Source: Acephala macrosclerotiorum
Lineage: Eukaryota > Ascomycota > Leotiomycetes > Helotiales > Mollisiaceae
Assembly (NCBI GenBank): GCA_014904845.1
Contig: MU119213.1
Coordinates: forward strand, 496,001-560,000
Reading direction: 5' to 3'
Length of the DNA stretch: 64,000 nucleotides
The position numbers and the translations under genes are program-made. How positions within the stretch are numbered: the first letter of the stretch is position 1; every line of letters starts with the position of its first letter. Below are positions 11,794 to 23,079 of this stretch, one piece after another. The notes under the pieces were generated by a model. It ran no database searches. It was not told the DNA's origin and saw only the letters and a program-made list of their open reading frames with translations.

Positions 11794-13551
11794 ATGGATG
11801 ATTATATGTTTAAAGCCAATGTCGATCGATGCTCAGTGGTTTACGAGTCAACGACATATCTTGAGATTGTCTCATATTCAGTAGGACAACTCCATCGGGC
11901 CGCAATACAACAAGCTAACGTTCATCAGGATCCTGCCCGGAATACAGTTGAAGAGCATCCCTTGACTCCAGATGAATTTGACAACTTCCTGAACCGAAGG
12001 GTGGGCATTGCACCTAAACACGATGACGACAAATCTTTGACTGACCTATCACTATAGGGCGCATTCGCTCCTCCATTGCTTCCAGTAGGAGTCACGCAGA
12101 CAGCATGTATTCGAATGATGCGAGTCCACTGTGAAAATTTGAAAACATCGTGCTGACATCGCCAAGACTTCAGCAAAATGCACAGCATGCCGAAACCTTC
12201 ACACCACATGTCATCAGTCTCAAGCCCGAAGTCTACAAATCCATGATAACATCCTGGAACTTACCTTACAGAGCAATCGAAAGCACCAGTGTCGTCGGCC
12301 CATTCTTCTGGGCAGCTTGGGATCAAGATGAGACGAATCCTCATCTCCGTAACTCAGCCCTCTCACCATCAGACAAACGACTAACATCCATCCAGAAATC
12401 ATTTACCGAAAAAGTGATGTTAGAAAGAAAGGCAAAACTCGAGGCTGGGAACTAATGCTCTCCCACGACGTAAACGCCAGCATCACCACCGGCTTCGCCA
12501 AAGGCACCCCATCCTCAGACATCGTAGAATGCATCAAGCATCTCAAAGCTTGCGCCTTTCAAGTCGGACACCCCATGCTCCTACCCATAATCATCTTCTC
12601 CCACGAACTATCATACAACACAGACATCAAACAACGAGAAGCTCGTGACTGGCTTCGAAAACTGGAACATGCTGTTAGCATGCGGAATGAGATTGAAGAA
12701 CGAGAGGGTTATGTGAAAGAGGGAGTGGTGGATTTAGATGCCATTAATAGGGATTTGGTGGAGTGTCATTCTCAGGTTTTATGGAAGAGACCGAAGGCGT
12801 ATTTGGAGATGTTGACGCATATCGAGAAGACGATGAAGAAGTTTTACGAGACGATACCAGAGCCTAGGAAGGATGAAATGATGCGGAAATTGCATGCTAG
12901 TATGCTTGCACGGCTTGACTTTTATCGAGTTAAGCTTCAGGGGATTGATTCATATGCTTATACGACTTTGCAGAGATTGGATATTCAGAGGAGTGCGGTA
13001 AGTTTTCTTTCTGGTGAAGAGAGAGTGGGGGTCTGGGAGAGGGAAGAGGGAAGAAGACTGATGAGAAATAGTTATACAACATCATTGCGCAAAAAGAGTC
13101 GAAACTCAACTTCCAAATGGCCGGCGAACAACGCAAGCTAGCCCACGCCAGCAAACGCGACTCTGCCGCCATGAAACTAATCTCTTTGCTCGGTGCCGTT
13201 TTTCTTCCCGGCGCCTACCTCGCCTCTGTCTTCTCTATGACATTCTTCAATTTTCAAGACGGTAACTCCGTTGTGAGCCCACAGTTCTGGATCTATTGGG
13301 CAGTGACGATTCCAGTTACGGTGGTGATTACGGCGATCTGGTATGTGTGGGAGAAGAGGAGGGAGGCCAAGTATGATAGAGAGGATATGGATTTGGAGAA
13401 GGGGAGTGAGGCGATGGAGAAGAATATTATGGCGGCGATGAGGAGGAGGACGATGAGTAAGGCTAGCACTTGGGATACGAAGAATAAAGAGGATCAGGGG
13501 AAGGGGCTGAAGGGGACTGAGATGATTAATTTGGGGAAGAAGAAGGAGTGA
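11794..13551 (+). CDS. CorA-like two-helix membrane protein
   Basis: Secure exons are 12174-12348, 12396-12997 and 13072-13551, joined by introns 12349-12395 and 12998-13071. Upstream, 11794-12000 probably codes the N-terminus; whether a tiny exon 12058-12084 is included is unresolved, giving 487 or 496 residues, both in frame. The body contains a conserved-looking block (FFWAAWDQDETNPHL, then RKSDVRKKGKTRGWELML), a helical region, and two C-terminal transmembrane helices (about residues 371-391 and 405-430). The first ends in SVFSMTFFNF where bacterial CorA has the GMN filter motif, so Mg2+ transport should not be assumed. A basic tail ends the protein. This type is common in Pezizomycotina and usually annotated CorA-like, function unknown. 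Confidence 0.75.
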
Positions 13552-14119
13552 GGAGAGCTTGGTTATGGGGTTTCAGGACTGATGATCTTATGACTCTACG
13601 GATGATGATACGATTGACGATTATGAGCTCATGAGTTAAAAGTACGTTTAGAATAAAGTCATAGTAGACAATAAATGGTTCAATTCTGGGAATCAAGGGC
13701 TCAGCAGAGAATTTCTGTACGTCCTGATGGAGAACGATTCCGACGTTGTCCCAACATCGAATTCGAGGTCTTGTCAAGAATAGCGCCCAGTTTGTCGGAA
13801 ATTCGGAACTTGGCATAGAAGTATGTGTTTTTTCTTCACAAAATCTTATCTTGCATCAGACTCTCTGCTCTAGAATTTGACAGTCTCGATTCCAAAAAAG
13901 GGGGGGGGGCCGATGCAAGCTTCTTACATTGGACGGCAACAAGCTACTTGCTCCGATGCTCTCATTTAGCAGACTGTTCATTCTATTCATGGTATGCGAT
14001 ATCGTGTGTTGCCCAACTCCCTCGGCTTCTGCTACAGTCTCCTCTCCGCCCAAATGACCCTTAGACGCCATAATAATGCAAAGCATACCCACAATCCTTC
14101 ATCCAACATCTTAAAATCA
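13552..14119. other. convergent intergenic region with G-tract
   Basis: This lies between the converging CorA-like and EF-hand genes. An A6G10 run occurs at about 13894-13909. No coding region is supported. Confidence 0.5.
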
Positions 14120-15036
14120 TTACTCGTCATTACCCCTTCCATCCTTTCCATCTACACTCGCACCTCCAGCAACATTGGCCACGAATTCCTGGTACTTAAA
14201 AACCTCTCCTCTTTTGCCCATTCCGCTCATCCCACCGTGGCCCATAGTATGCTTGCCGAATGCTCTTCGGCTTGTGAATCCATTCATGACTTTGTCTACC
14301 TCTCTTTCTGTGAGGGGCTTCTCTCCAAGTTCAGGTGCGGTGTGAAGTAATGCATCGCGTAACTCTGCGAGGTCGACTTGTCCTGAATCATCTTCGTCGA
14401 AAGCTGAGAACGCAGATAGAAGTTCTGACGGCGGGCTCAGCGAAGCTAGAAGACCAGCTATTGAATTGAGGAATGTGGGTAGAGCCACAGTCTGCGGCGA
14501 GGAAGGAGGAAAGAAAGCCGTCACGTCTGATGTATTCGCGGGAAGACCTGAAGACTGATGTTAGGATAGAAGCGTGGATCAGAGACTTGAGAGAACATAC
14601 CCAATTGCGTCAACATATCTGCGACATCCTCGCGACCAACTTGCCCATCACTATCTCTATCTAGTACCGAGAATCCTTCCCTCAATTCTCTGATTTGTGC
14701 AGGCTGTAATTTCGACAGCGCATTGTTGTCAGTTGTTGTCGTCCTCGCAGTAAGCATCCCCCCGAACCCAGGACTATTCGCTCCCTTCGTCGGCGAAGTC
14801 TCCCATTCCCTCTTCGCAAGCCCTCGTGGTGTCCAAGATTCTCCATCTGCTTGTGGAGTCGAACTGCGATTTAGCCTCGATGGCGTTGTTGTGGTGGGAG
14901 CAGCCATTTCAGGTCTTGATACAACAGGCGTCGAGTGCCGAAGAGGCGAGGGCGATGCTGGACTTTCTGGACGACGGAACGGCGATGCTCTGGGCGAGCC
15001 ATATGAGAGAGGGGAGGGTTTGTAGGAAGTCGCCAT
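14120..15036 (-). CDS. EF-hand protein, myosin regulatory light chain-like
   Basis: Exons 14601-15036 and 14120-14547, with a 53-nt GT-AG intron, give 287 residues. The first 110 residues are a Ser/Thr/Pro-rich, phosphorylatable extension. They are followed by a calmodulin-like body opening with LQPAQIRELREGFSVLDRD. The first EF loop (DRDSDGQVGRED) has Asp instead of Glu at position 12. A later loop (DEDDSGQVDLAE) is canonical, while other hands are degenerate. This pattern resembles fungal regulatory light chains of myosin II (Rlc1-like), which work at the contractile ring. Length and divergence leave room for another EF-hand adaptor. It is head-to-head with the Afi1-like gene. Confidence 0.7.
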
Positions 15037-15566
15037 CTCCTAGGTCCTCGTTAGTAATTGGTGTTGTTTATTTGGGAAGTTGCAATGGAGACGCTTACGA
15101 TAGCGCTTGGTTTGGTGGAAGATCTCTTGCCCAGATGTTTCTGAAGTCGAATGTATTGTTTCAAAATTATCTCGTCATTCAAATCTCAAATGTGTCTTCG
15201 TAGCCAATGTCCCAAATATTCTGGGCAATTGAAGCAATTATCGATGATGGTTATCCTGGAGGTTTCTCCGAATGTAAACAAACTACCATACAAAGCCAGG
15301 CCTGAAAGCTTAAATCAAGAAGTGGGGCCATTCGACAAGCCCTCTGATTCGACACTTGCAATTGCTGTTCAGGGGTAAAAGGTACCATCGACACTCCTCA
15401 CTTGGAATATTGTACTCCAGAACCACATCTATTGTAATCTTCAACATGTTCTCCTAACTCTCGTCTCCATTTCCTGAAAGCAAATACCGTGATCTCGTAC
15501 GCCTTCAATCCCATCACGTTTCTTCCATGCGACAAGGGAAGGTGCTCGGGCCCTGACTGACTCCTC
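15037..15566. promoter_or_regulatory. divergent promoter region
   Basis: About 530 bases separate the start of the EF-hand gene from the first possible start of the Afi1-like gene. No further gene is supported here. Confidence 0.4.
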
Positions 15567-18303
15567 ATGCTTGTCAGGATCCTTGTTTGTGGTGGAGCAC
15601 GTCGCAGACACTGTGCTTATCCGAGGGGTCTTAGTGTTAGAAAGATGGCCTCCCCTTTTATCTTTCCGGGTCTATATAACGCTGGTCGAGGGGGTAATAT
15701 AGCCATGCAAGTCCAACGTCCCACGACCCGAGGGACAGCAGCGACGACGGAGACGACTACAGCAACTCGGAGCTCAAATGGCAGTGTCGCTGCACACCGC
15801 AGAACGTCGCTATCCTCATTTCCGTCTTCGAGATCCCCTTCAGTAATGTCTCGGCACTCCAGACCTTCCAGGTCGCCCAATCCTACCATGATTGATACCG
15901 ATCGCACGTCCGACCCGAGTTCGAATTCAAAAACTCCTTCGAGCGGTGTCTCGTCACAACACTCGTCTTTGTCCGCGCCTCGAAGATACAATCCCGACGC
16001 ACATCCTGCGAGAAAGTTGCGGTCTCAATACCCTCGTGGGAATACCGAGAACCATGTCGAATATATTCTGGTTGCGTCGTTCGACATTGACAAAGGTCCT
16101 ATTATGGAACATCAATATCCTGTCGCGATCACGGGCGATGAACACATGCTGGCAGAGTTGATGTTGCCAGATCAGGCGCACGTCCGAAATCAGGACTGGA
16201 CCATTTTCTTCTTGCACAAAGATACAAGCCAGGAGGAGGAGGAAGCAGAGGCGAGGGAAGAGAGGCGAAGAAGACGGCAAAGGAAGAAGGACCGAGCCGC
16301 TGGCCTTTTGGACCCTGAAGATGTTGAGTCTGCCGACGAAACTGAGGAGGGTGACGAGTCAGCTGAAGACTCGGACGACAGTGAGCCAGAAGGTGGGGAA
16401 GGACCTCCGTTGATCTACGTCTTGAATCTGGTGAATACAAAGATAGACAAGACTACCAAGAGAGGTGCAGTAGTGAAAGCCATGGCTATTTGCACGCGAC
16501 ATCCGTTCTTACATATTTATAAGGTTGGTTCTTCCGTACGCTACTTTGCATATATATCTAACGAAAGGATAGCCCTTGTTATTATTAGCTTTGGAAGAGT
16601 ATTTTAAATCGCCCCATCCTGCGACGCTGGCGTCGCTATATGAGGCCGTCAATACCATGGATTTGTCGCTCATGCCCAGACTGAGTCTTTTGGAAAGGAT
16701 GCTCTTACAAGCGAGCGACAATAAAGATCTTTTCGTAGAGAAGTTCGAGCAGATGATTCAGATGCGGATGGCAGAGGATAGAGGAGAAGCACCAGAAGAC
16801 ATATCAGCTATGTCAGAAAGTCCAGAAAGGCGGGTGGACCTGACTCGAAATGGGACGAAAGCGCATGTCGTAGCGCATTCCCAATACTCAGTACCACGAG
16901 ACACGCACGAATTCGAGACGAAAGTTCAGTACAATGGCATTCCGATACCTATCAAGGTCCCTGTCGCTGTATCGCCAGAGACTGTCGGCGACTTCTCACT
17001 CATTAAACTTATTCAAACGTTCGGCGAACCTCACGCGAAGTCGCCGCAACCATTCGCGTTACACCCACATCTCACTACGGCTGGCGCATATACCCATCCC
17101 ATTATCGTCCTCGCGAATGCTATGTTGACGCAGAAACGGGTTATATTCTTGGGTCATAACCGTCCGTCTGGAGAGGTAGCTGAAGCGGTTCTCGCAGCTT
17201 GTGCACTGGCTTCGGGTGGTGTTCTGAGAGGTTTCACAAGACATGCATTTCCATATACAGATCTCAGCAAGATCGACGACCTCTTGAAGGTTCCTGGCTT
17301 CATAGCTGGTGTCACCAACCCTACATTTGAACATCATCCCGAGTGGTGGGATCTTCTATGTGATATCCCAACTGGTCGCATGAAGATCAGTAACCGGATT
17401 GATCAAGCTCCCTTCACTGAAGGTCTAGCGAATTTTTCTGCTCAAAATCCTGCCTTTGCGAGCTTGGTCAATGGAGCGTCTCCAGCAAATGCTAATCTAG
17501 ATCCAACTGGGGATGCCGCGTTTATGACCGACGTCCTCCGAAGTGTTGCTGCCCGACATGGAGAAGGTGTTATTCGAGCGAAGATGCGTGACTGGGTGGA
17601 GAAATTTACTCGAGTCGCGGCAGCTTTCGAGGAGTGCGTTTATGGGGCCAGTGCTTTGTATATTGGGGTGGAGGAAGCTGAACCTGGAAACGAAAGCGTC
17701 TCTGGTCATGGATACGTCTGGCCTGATGAACAATCGAAGCTGAAGGAACTGGCTGGTGGCGTGCATCGAATAGAGGGTTGGAGAAATACTCGAAGCTATT
17801 TCAGCTTCAAACAAGTGAGTGGCTGGCTTTCTCAAATTAGAGACATCGCTAATGTCTCTCAGGATCTCGCCCAGCTATATACCTTCCGACCTCTAAAGTC
17901 ACTAGATCTCCGTCATTTGCATGACCGCCTGCGAATGACGAAGTTGACCCCGGCTGCCAGTCGAGAGATATACATCGCGCTCTCAAAGTACACACATTCG
18001 TATGACGAAATTTGCCAACTGCTCACAGTGGCCCCGGAATCCCATTCTGGCCTCTTCTACGTCGCCTTGGGACTATTTCACAAGGACAAAGATGTCAGAC
18101 TAAAGGTGGTGGATCTCTTGGAGAGGATTAGCGAGCATGAGGCAGGAAGACATTGGTGGAAAGCTATGAGCCGCTTCGAGAAGCTTGCTTTTCATCGGAT
18201 ACGAAGAGAAGCTGAAACTGAGATGCGGAGTAAGATGGGAGAAAAAGACGATTTTACCAATGGCAACGGAAAGGCGATTACGGTTGACAAGAGGATAAGT
18301 TGA
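15567..18303 (+). CDS. Afi1/SPA-domain (DENN-like) polarity and trafficking protein
   Basis: Exons 15567-16523 and 16573-18303 (intron GTTGGT...GATAG, 49 nt) give 895 residues, or 869 if the second Met at 15645 ([10 protein letters not shown]) is used, which looks more natural. After a Ser/Thr-rich N-terminus comes the Afi1 docking motif ([21 protein letters not shown]), interrupted by a Glu/Arg-rich insertion, then the SPA/DENN-like core with [11 protein letters not shown] and [16 protein letters not shown]. Yeast Afi1 binds the Arf GTPase Arf3 and supports polarity, so a vesicle-traffic role at the cortex is likely. A perfect 48-nt intron-like segment (17815-17862, GTGAGT...CTCTCAG) lies inside exon 2 and is in frame without stops; if spliced, the protein loses 16 residues. 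Confidence 0.85.
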
Positions 18304-18568
18304 GCTGGCCAGGAAAGCAGGACTAACGAATAACGAGGCCATGACGCTATTTGAGTTGCTGCGCAACATGGAAGGCATTTACGAAGATACCCCACAAGCT
18401 ACGGATATTTTGGCATTTTCACGGGCACAAGGAACTAGGTGTGCTGTTTGAGGATCGAACTTTGCATATGTTCAAAGTGTGTATGTTGCTCTATAACTTT
18501 TGTTTAGATGCCGTCTTGCTTCTATAGCCATGAGCCACAGTCCCCCGCAAGAGTAATGAAACGACATA

Positions 18569-19531
18569 CTAAAACAAGTACTTCGCAGCATGGTTAACGT
18601 GATCTGTGGCGAATGTCGAGATGAAATAGTAAGAGTGGTCATAATCCTGTTCCCGTTAGCATCCTCGTCAACCTCCCAGGCCTCAATATTGACTTACAGG
18701 TTGCATCCTCAACGCAATCCCCTTATCATTCCCACTCTCTTTCGCCGCCGCCATAAAGTTCTCCGGCAACAACTGCTTCTGCTTATAAAAATTATCCCCC
18801 GTCCCAACATCAATCAAGACTTCAAACGCTCCCTTCCACCCCTTAATCAACTCCGTAGCATCATGTTTCTTCCACGTTTCCCTATCCTCTCCCAAATACC
18901 CCTTGAAGGCCTTCTCACCCCAAGGACACTGACTCGGATTCGCAATCGGTGCAAAAGCACTAACACTCTTATACATCCCCGGATTCTTCAAGAATAAAGT
19001 AAGAGCGCCATGCCCACCCATTGAATGGCCTGTGATCGAGACGCGGGAGGAATCGAGTTCGGGAAAAGAGGAGAAGAGGGCTTTGGGGAGTTCGGAGGTG
19101 ATATAGGATTCCATTTTGTAATTTTTGGACCAGGGACTGGCGGTGGCGTTGATATAGAAGCCGGCACCGGAGCCGAAGTCGTAGGAGTCGTCTTCACCTT
19201 GGATTTTGAGCCCGCCTGTTGCATACAATGTTAGCTTTTAAAGGAAGGAGGACGGGAAAGGGGGGGTACGAGGCGAGGTGTCTGGGTAGACGACTGCTAT
19301 GCCTTTTTGGCTGGCGCCGTGTTGGAAGAAGCCTTTCTCGGCGCAGTTATCGCCTGTGCAGGTCAGACCGGAGAGGTAGAAGAGGACTGGGACTTTTTGG
19401 GATGTGGCTCCGGCGTTGGGTGGGAGATAGAGGTTCAATGCCATTTCGCAGCCGGTGGTGGTGGCATCGTGAGTGAGCTTCAAGAGCTTGCCGCCGAACG
19501 ACGCAATGGTTGCTGTTGTTTTGAAAGACAT
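18569..19531 (-). CDS. S-formylglutathione hydrolase (esterase D family)
   Basis: Exons 19270-19531, 18698-19215 and 18569-18646 give 285 residues, matching the usual 280-285 of the family. The start [14 protein letters not shown] at 19531 fits. The enzyme hydrolyses S-formylglutathione to glutathione and formate, the last step of glutathione-dependent formaldehyde detoxification in the cytosol. Visible signatures are YLSGLTCT (oxyanion region), the serine elbow [25 protein letters not shown], and the catalytic-His motif DYDHSYYF at the start of the last exon. It appears complete. The next gene, RPB6, lies upstream in the same orientation. Confidence 0.93.
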
Positions 19532-19997
19532 TGCGATGATGTAAGAGATGAAGATCAATTGGGTAAAAGGAAGAGAGAAAGTTGTGAAGAAGTTGAGAGA
19601 AACTGTGCTTCATTAATGACGTTTTAGGCTTTTCGACCCCTCAATGCGCTGCCCCGCCATAGGCTTGCATGCTCCATTCTCGGTAGTATAATCCCTTCCA
19701 CTCGGAGATCTCACGGCATTTGCGGACAGCCAAAAGGTCTTTCAAATACCTCTAGATTCAATGCTTCATACTTTTGAGAAGGAAGAAAAGCTCCATCTCT
19801 CGTAGATCATTAGTAGAAACTTCCTGCTACTCTCTTACGAAAGGTCTCTTAGCTGTCTCCTACCGTAACGCCATTTTTTTACGCCATGCCAGCACCTTTG
19901 CAATGCAGAAACCAGAACCCAACCCTCAGTCTATAACCATCTCCGGGAGCTCTTCAAAAGTCCGTCCAACCAAGTACATCGCGCTAGGTGCGATTCT
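19532..19997. promoter_or_regulatory. promoter of the formylglutathione hydrolase gene
   Basis: This 466-base spacer separates the hydrolase start from the stop codon of RPB6 and contains no gene. An 8-T run occurs near 19875. Confidence 0.4.
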
Positions 19998-20700
19998 CTA
20001 CTGGAGAAGCTCTTCGCAGGTCCAATCCTCGTACCTATTCCAGGATCAATAAAACTATCCCAACAATAGCTTCGAACAACTTACCAGCCGTCTGGCATAT
20101 AACGACGAACGATAAGTGGAATTTTCTTCTCTCTCAACTCCTTGATTGCGATCTGGAGCGGATCCGTCTCTCCTTCTAAGTCTACGAGAACTGGCGCATT
20201 CATGCTATCAAGCCGATATTGTCAGCAAAATGGTCTTCAATGTGACTTCCATATTCCCCGAGAGACCAACCTAATCTGCAAAGCCCTAGTTCCCAAGATT
20301 CTTGCTCTCTCGTACTTGGTCATGTATGGCGTAGTCGTGCGCTGGTCATTGGGAATCTTCTTGTCTTTTGGTGCCTTCTCCGCCTTCCCTCGATTTGCCT
20401 GAGCACCTGGGTCTGATATAACAACACCACGATCGCCCGTCGTCAAGAGTTGATCTGGGTTTTGGCCGAGCGCAATATCGTCGGGATCCGCGTGGGTCTG
20501 CTCGTCTGGATCATAGGGTTCGACGGGCTCTTCCGGGTCGTAATCAGGCTCGTCATTATCATAAGCTGGAGAGAAACTGTCATCTCCATCAGTAAAGTCC
20601 AAGGAAGAGCATAATTCCGCAACAGTTGTATTAAGGAGGCGGAAGCTGAAGAATTTGGTTGCACTTACCCGCCCTCGCCTCCGTCTTCGTTGTCTGACAT
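19998..20700 (-). CDS. RPB6: RNA polymerase subunit RPABC2 (RPB6)
   Basis: Exons 20669-20700, 20271-20576, 20085-20204 and 19998-20034 give 164 residues. The protein is the small subunit shared by RNA polymerases I, II and III, helping assembly around the largest subunit. After an acidic Asp/Glu/Pro-rich N-terminal tail comes the diagnostic block [21 protein letters not shown], then [14 protein letters not shown] and [17 protein letters not shown], ending CEELLQ. The tiny first exon codes [11 protein letters not shown] chose the acceptor at 20577 because an upstream in-frame alternative would leave only a 23-nt intron. The gene is head-to-head with TFIIIA. Confidence 0.93.
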
Positions 20701-20977
20701 TGTGCCTGATAGAGTCGCAGATTGTCGGCGTCTATTGCGATGGTAAGAACACTTAGCGACGGTATAACGTGGTTTGCTGTTGTGTCGTCAAGCTTGTCAG
20801 TCTCAAGAAATTTGAGCCTCGATCAACCAAAGGCCAAAATTTGGATAAGGGTTATGGCGCACAGACCACCTTGAGCCACACTTGCAGCCACCACCCTACA
20901 AGTTCGCCTCGAAATGTTTGACCAGAACTTTTTTTTTTTAAACTGATATCAGCATTGCGAATGCACGACAGTGAACA
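20701..20977. promoter_or_regulatory. bidirectional promoter RPB6/TFIIIA
   Basis: The 277 bases between the RPB6 start (20700, minus) and the TFIIIA start (20978, plus) must hold both promoters. A run of about 9-10 T lies at 20930-20939, 40 bases before the TFIIIA ATG. Confidence 0.6.
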
Positions 20978-22679
20978 ATGGCTTCGACTGCGAGGAAGCG
21001 GAAGGCTCATGATGAGTTAGAGGAGGTGACTAAGAGATTGCGCATTGATAAATCAGCCCCCGTGGATGGTAATGTATTTACCCTCAAAGCTTTCGTGCTA
21101 TTGCTAACAATTCGAAGTTGCTCCTTCGGCTGTGGATGATAGCGAGGATGATGACGAGTATCAATCCGATAGCAATCACGACTCGGAAGAGGAAAGAGGA
21201 ACCGATACGCCCATCACTCCATTCTCACCATCTCGAAAGAAGTTCCCATCGGAATTAAAGACGATCAAGTGTACCTATGAAGGATGCCCAAAAACCTTCA
21301 ATCGGCCAGCCCGATTGACCGCCCATCTGCGAACCCATACGAACGAGCGACCATACGTGTGCAAATATGAGGGTTGCGATAAGTCGTACTTCGAGGACAA
21401 GCATCTACAGCAACATATTAAAGGATCTCATACCCACGAACGAGAGTTCCACTGCGATTGGGAAGGCTGCGGCAAAAGTTTCCTGACTTCAACTCGTCTG
21501 AATAGGCACAAGGATACTCATATCGGCCATGAACGATTTCGATGTACTTCGTATCCACCATGCAATCAGACTTTCCGCAAGCATCAAACTCTTCAACGGC
21601 ATATTCGATCAGACCATCTACATCTGGCTCCTTTCCCTTGTACCTTTGTCGATCCTGATACTGGAGTGGCTTGCACTGCTGGGTTCGATGGTGCTACTGG
21701 TCTTCGACAACACGTTGATCGAATCCATGCACCAAGAGCGCTGATTCCATGTCCAGAATGCAATACACCAGGATTCAAGACGGAAAGGCAACTACAGGCC
21801 CATATCCGAAAGGAGCACGCAAACTGCATGTTCTGCGACCTGAAGTTTACCAGCCAGCAAGGCCTACTCAAGCACATCGAGAGCCAGCATTCTGGCAGCA
21901 CACTCCAAGATAGGAAGAATGTGCCATGCACATATCCCGGTTGTGGTAAGAAGTTCACGAAGCAGAACAATCTCAACACTCATATTCGAAGTGCGCATAT
22001 GGGAGAGCGTTATATTTGTGGCTCCTTCGATGTCAGTGCCTTTCCGGATGTCAGCCACTTCGAATCTAGCGATGGCTGCGGAACCGACTTCGTCTCAAAA
22101 GCTAATCTAGTCGATCATATTCGTACTGCGCATCTTAAACTTCCAAGTCTCATCAACGCAAATCGAATCAAGTCCGTTAAGACCGAGCCTGAGGATGACG
22201 GTTATGTTCCGCCGAAGAAGTCCAAGAAGAAGTCCAAGAAGCAAAAAGCTTCAGCAATGGACGAGCTTCTTGGAATGTCCTATGCCGCCGACCCAAAGCG
22301 AACCATCCCTTGCATTGCCCCAGGATGCCCTCACATGTTTACTCGAGATTATGATCTTCAAGTACATTTGCAAAGCGCTCACCCATATGAAGCTCCCAGC
22401 TACGACCCTGCGTCATCTACTTTCAATACCAACTTTCTCGTCCCAGAGTCAGAACCGAATGTGGGCATGGGAACAGGCTTTACTATTGACCCTGCACTGG
22501 ATCCTCAATTATATCAGCCGGGAGTTATGTATGACCAGGCAGACATCGACTGGGAGCTGCAGCGCCAAGCTTTAGAGGGAGGTCCATTCTGGGTTGGTGC
22601 TGATCAAGCTGGAAATGCATTTCAGAACCCGGATGAGTGGACTCAAGAGCAGCTTGAGATGCGGAGGTTGATCGGTTGA
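20978..22679 (+). CDS. transcription factor IIIA-like protein with ten C2H2 fingers
   Basis: Exons 20978-21068 and 21118-22679, joined by a 49-nt intron, give 550 residues. After a basic and acidic N-terminus, nine C2H2 fingers run from about residue 80 to 370, starting CTYEGCPKTF, then CKYEGCDKSY and CDWEGCGKSF, with irregular fourth, fifth and ninth fingers. A Lys/Ser-rich linker near residue 395 precedes a tenth finger near residue 429 (CIAPGCPHMF). The TYEGC/KYEGC/WEGCGK finger style and the nine-finger array are typical of TFIIIA, the factor that binds the 5S rRNA internal promoter and recruits TFIIIC for RNA polymerase III. The unusual part is the distal finger after the linker and the acidic C-terminus. 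Confidence 0.85.
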
Positions 22680-23079
22680 GAGCCGCGAAGTGAGTGGAGC
22701 GAATATAGTGCATTTCGGGCATTTGTGTGCTACAGTCTTACGTCTGTACGGAGTACTTGTGTTATGATACCCCAAAAGTTTTGCTGATAGCATTGATGAG
22801 CACAGATAGACTGGAGCATTTATGAATCTTGAATTCTGAATTCAGAAAATCCTCGAAGGGACTTTAATTTGTGTACTTGAAATCGTGAAACTACCACCCA
22901 ATGCAGCCAGCCAGCCCATGCAATCGTCTCATTCCCGTTAGAAGAGCAAACACCATGATTGAAAGTTACTATGTACAAGAGGGCATTTGAGAGACATTGT
23001 GCTCCGGTACCTCACATCCATGCAATGTAGTCATTGATGAGAAACAAAGTAACATGAAAGTCGGTACTATGAAAAGCCA
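22680..23079. other. convergent intergenic region
   Basis: This lies between the 3' ends of TFIIIA and the Whi5/Nrm1-like gene. It is AT-richer than its neighbours and holds no supported gene. Confidence 0.4.

Noticed and set aside
20577..20668. Upstream acceptor for RPB6 exon 2 (at 20646)
   Set aside because: It would leave an intron of only 23 nt, too short to splice; the acceptor at 20577 keeps frame with a 92-nt intron.
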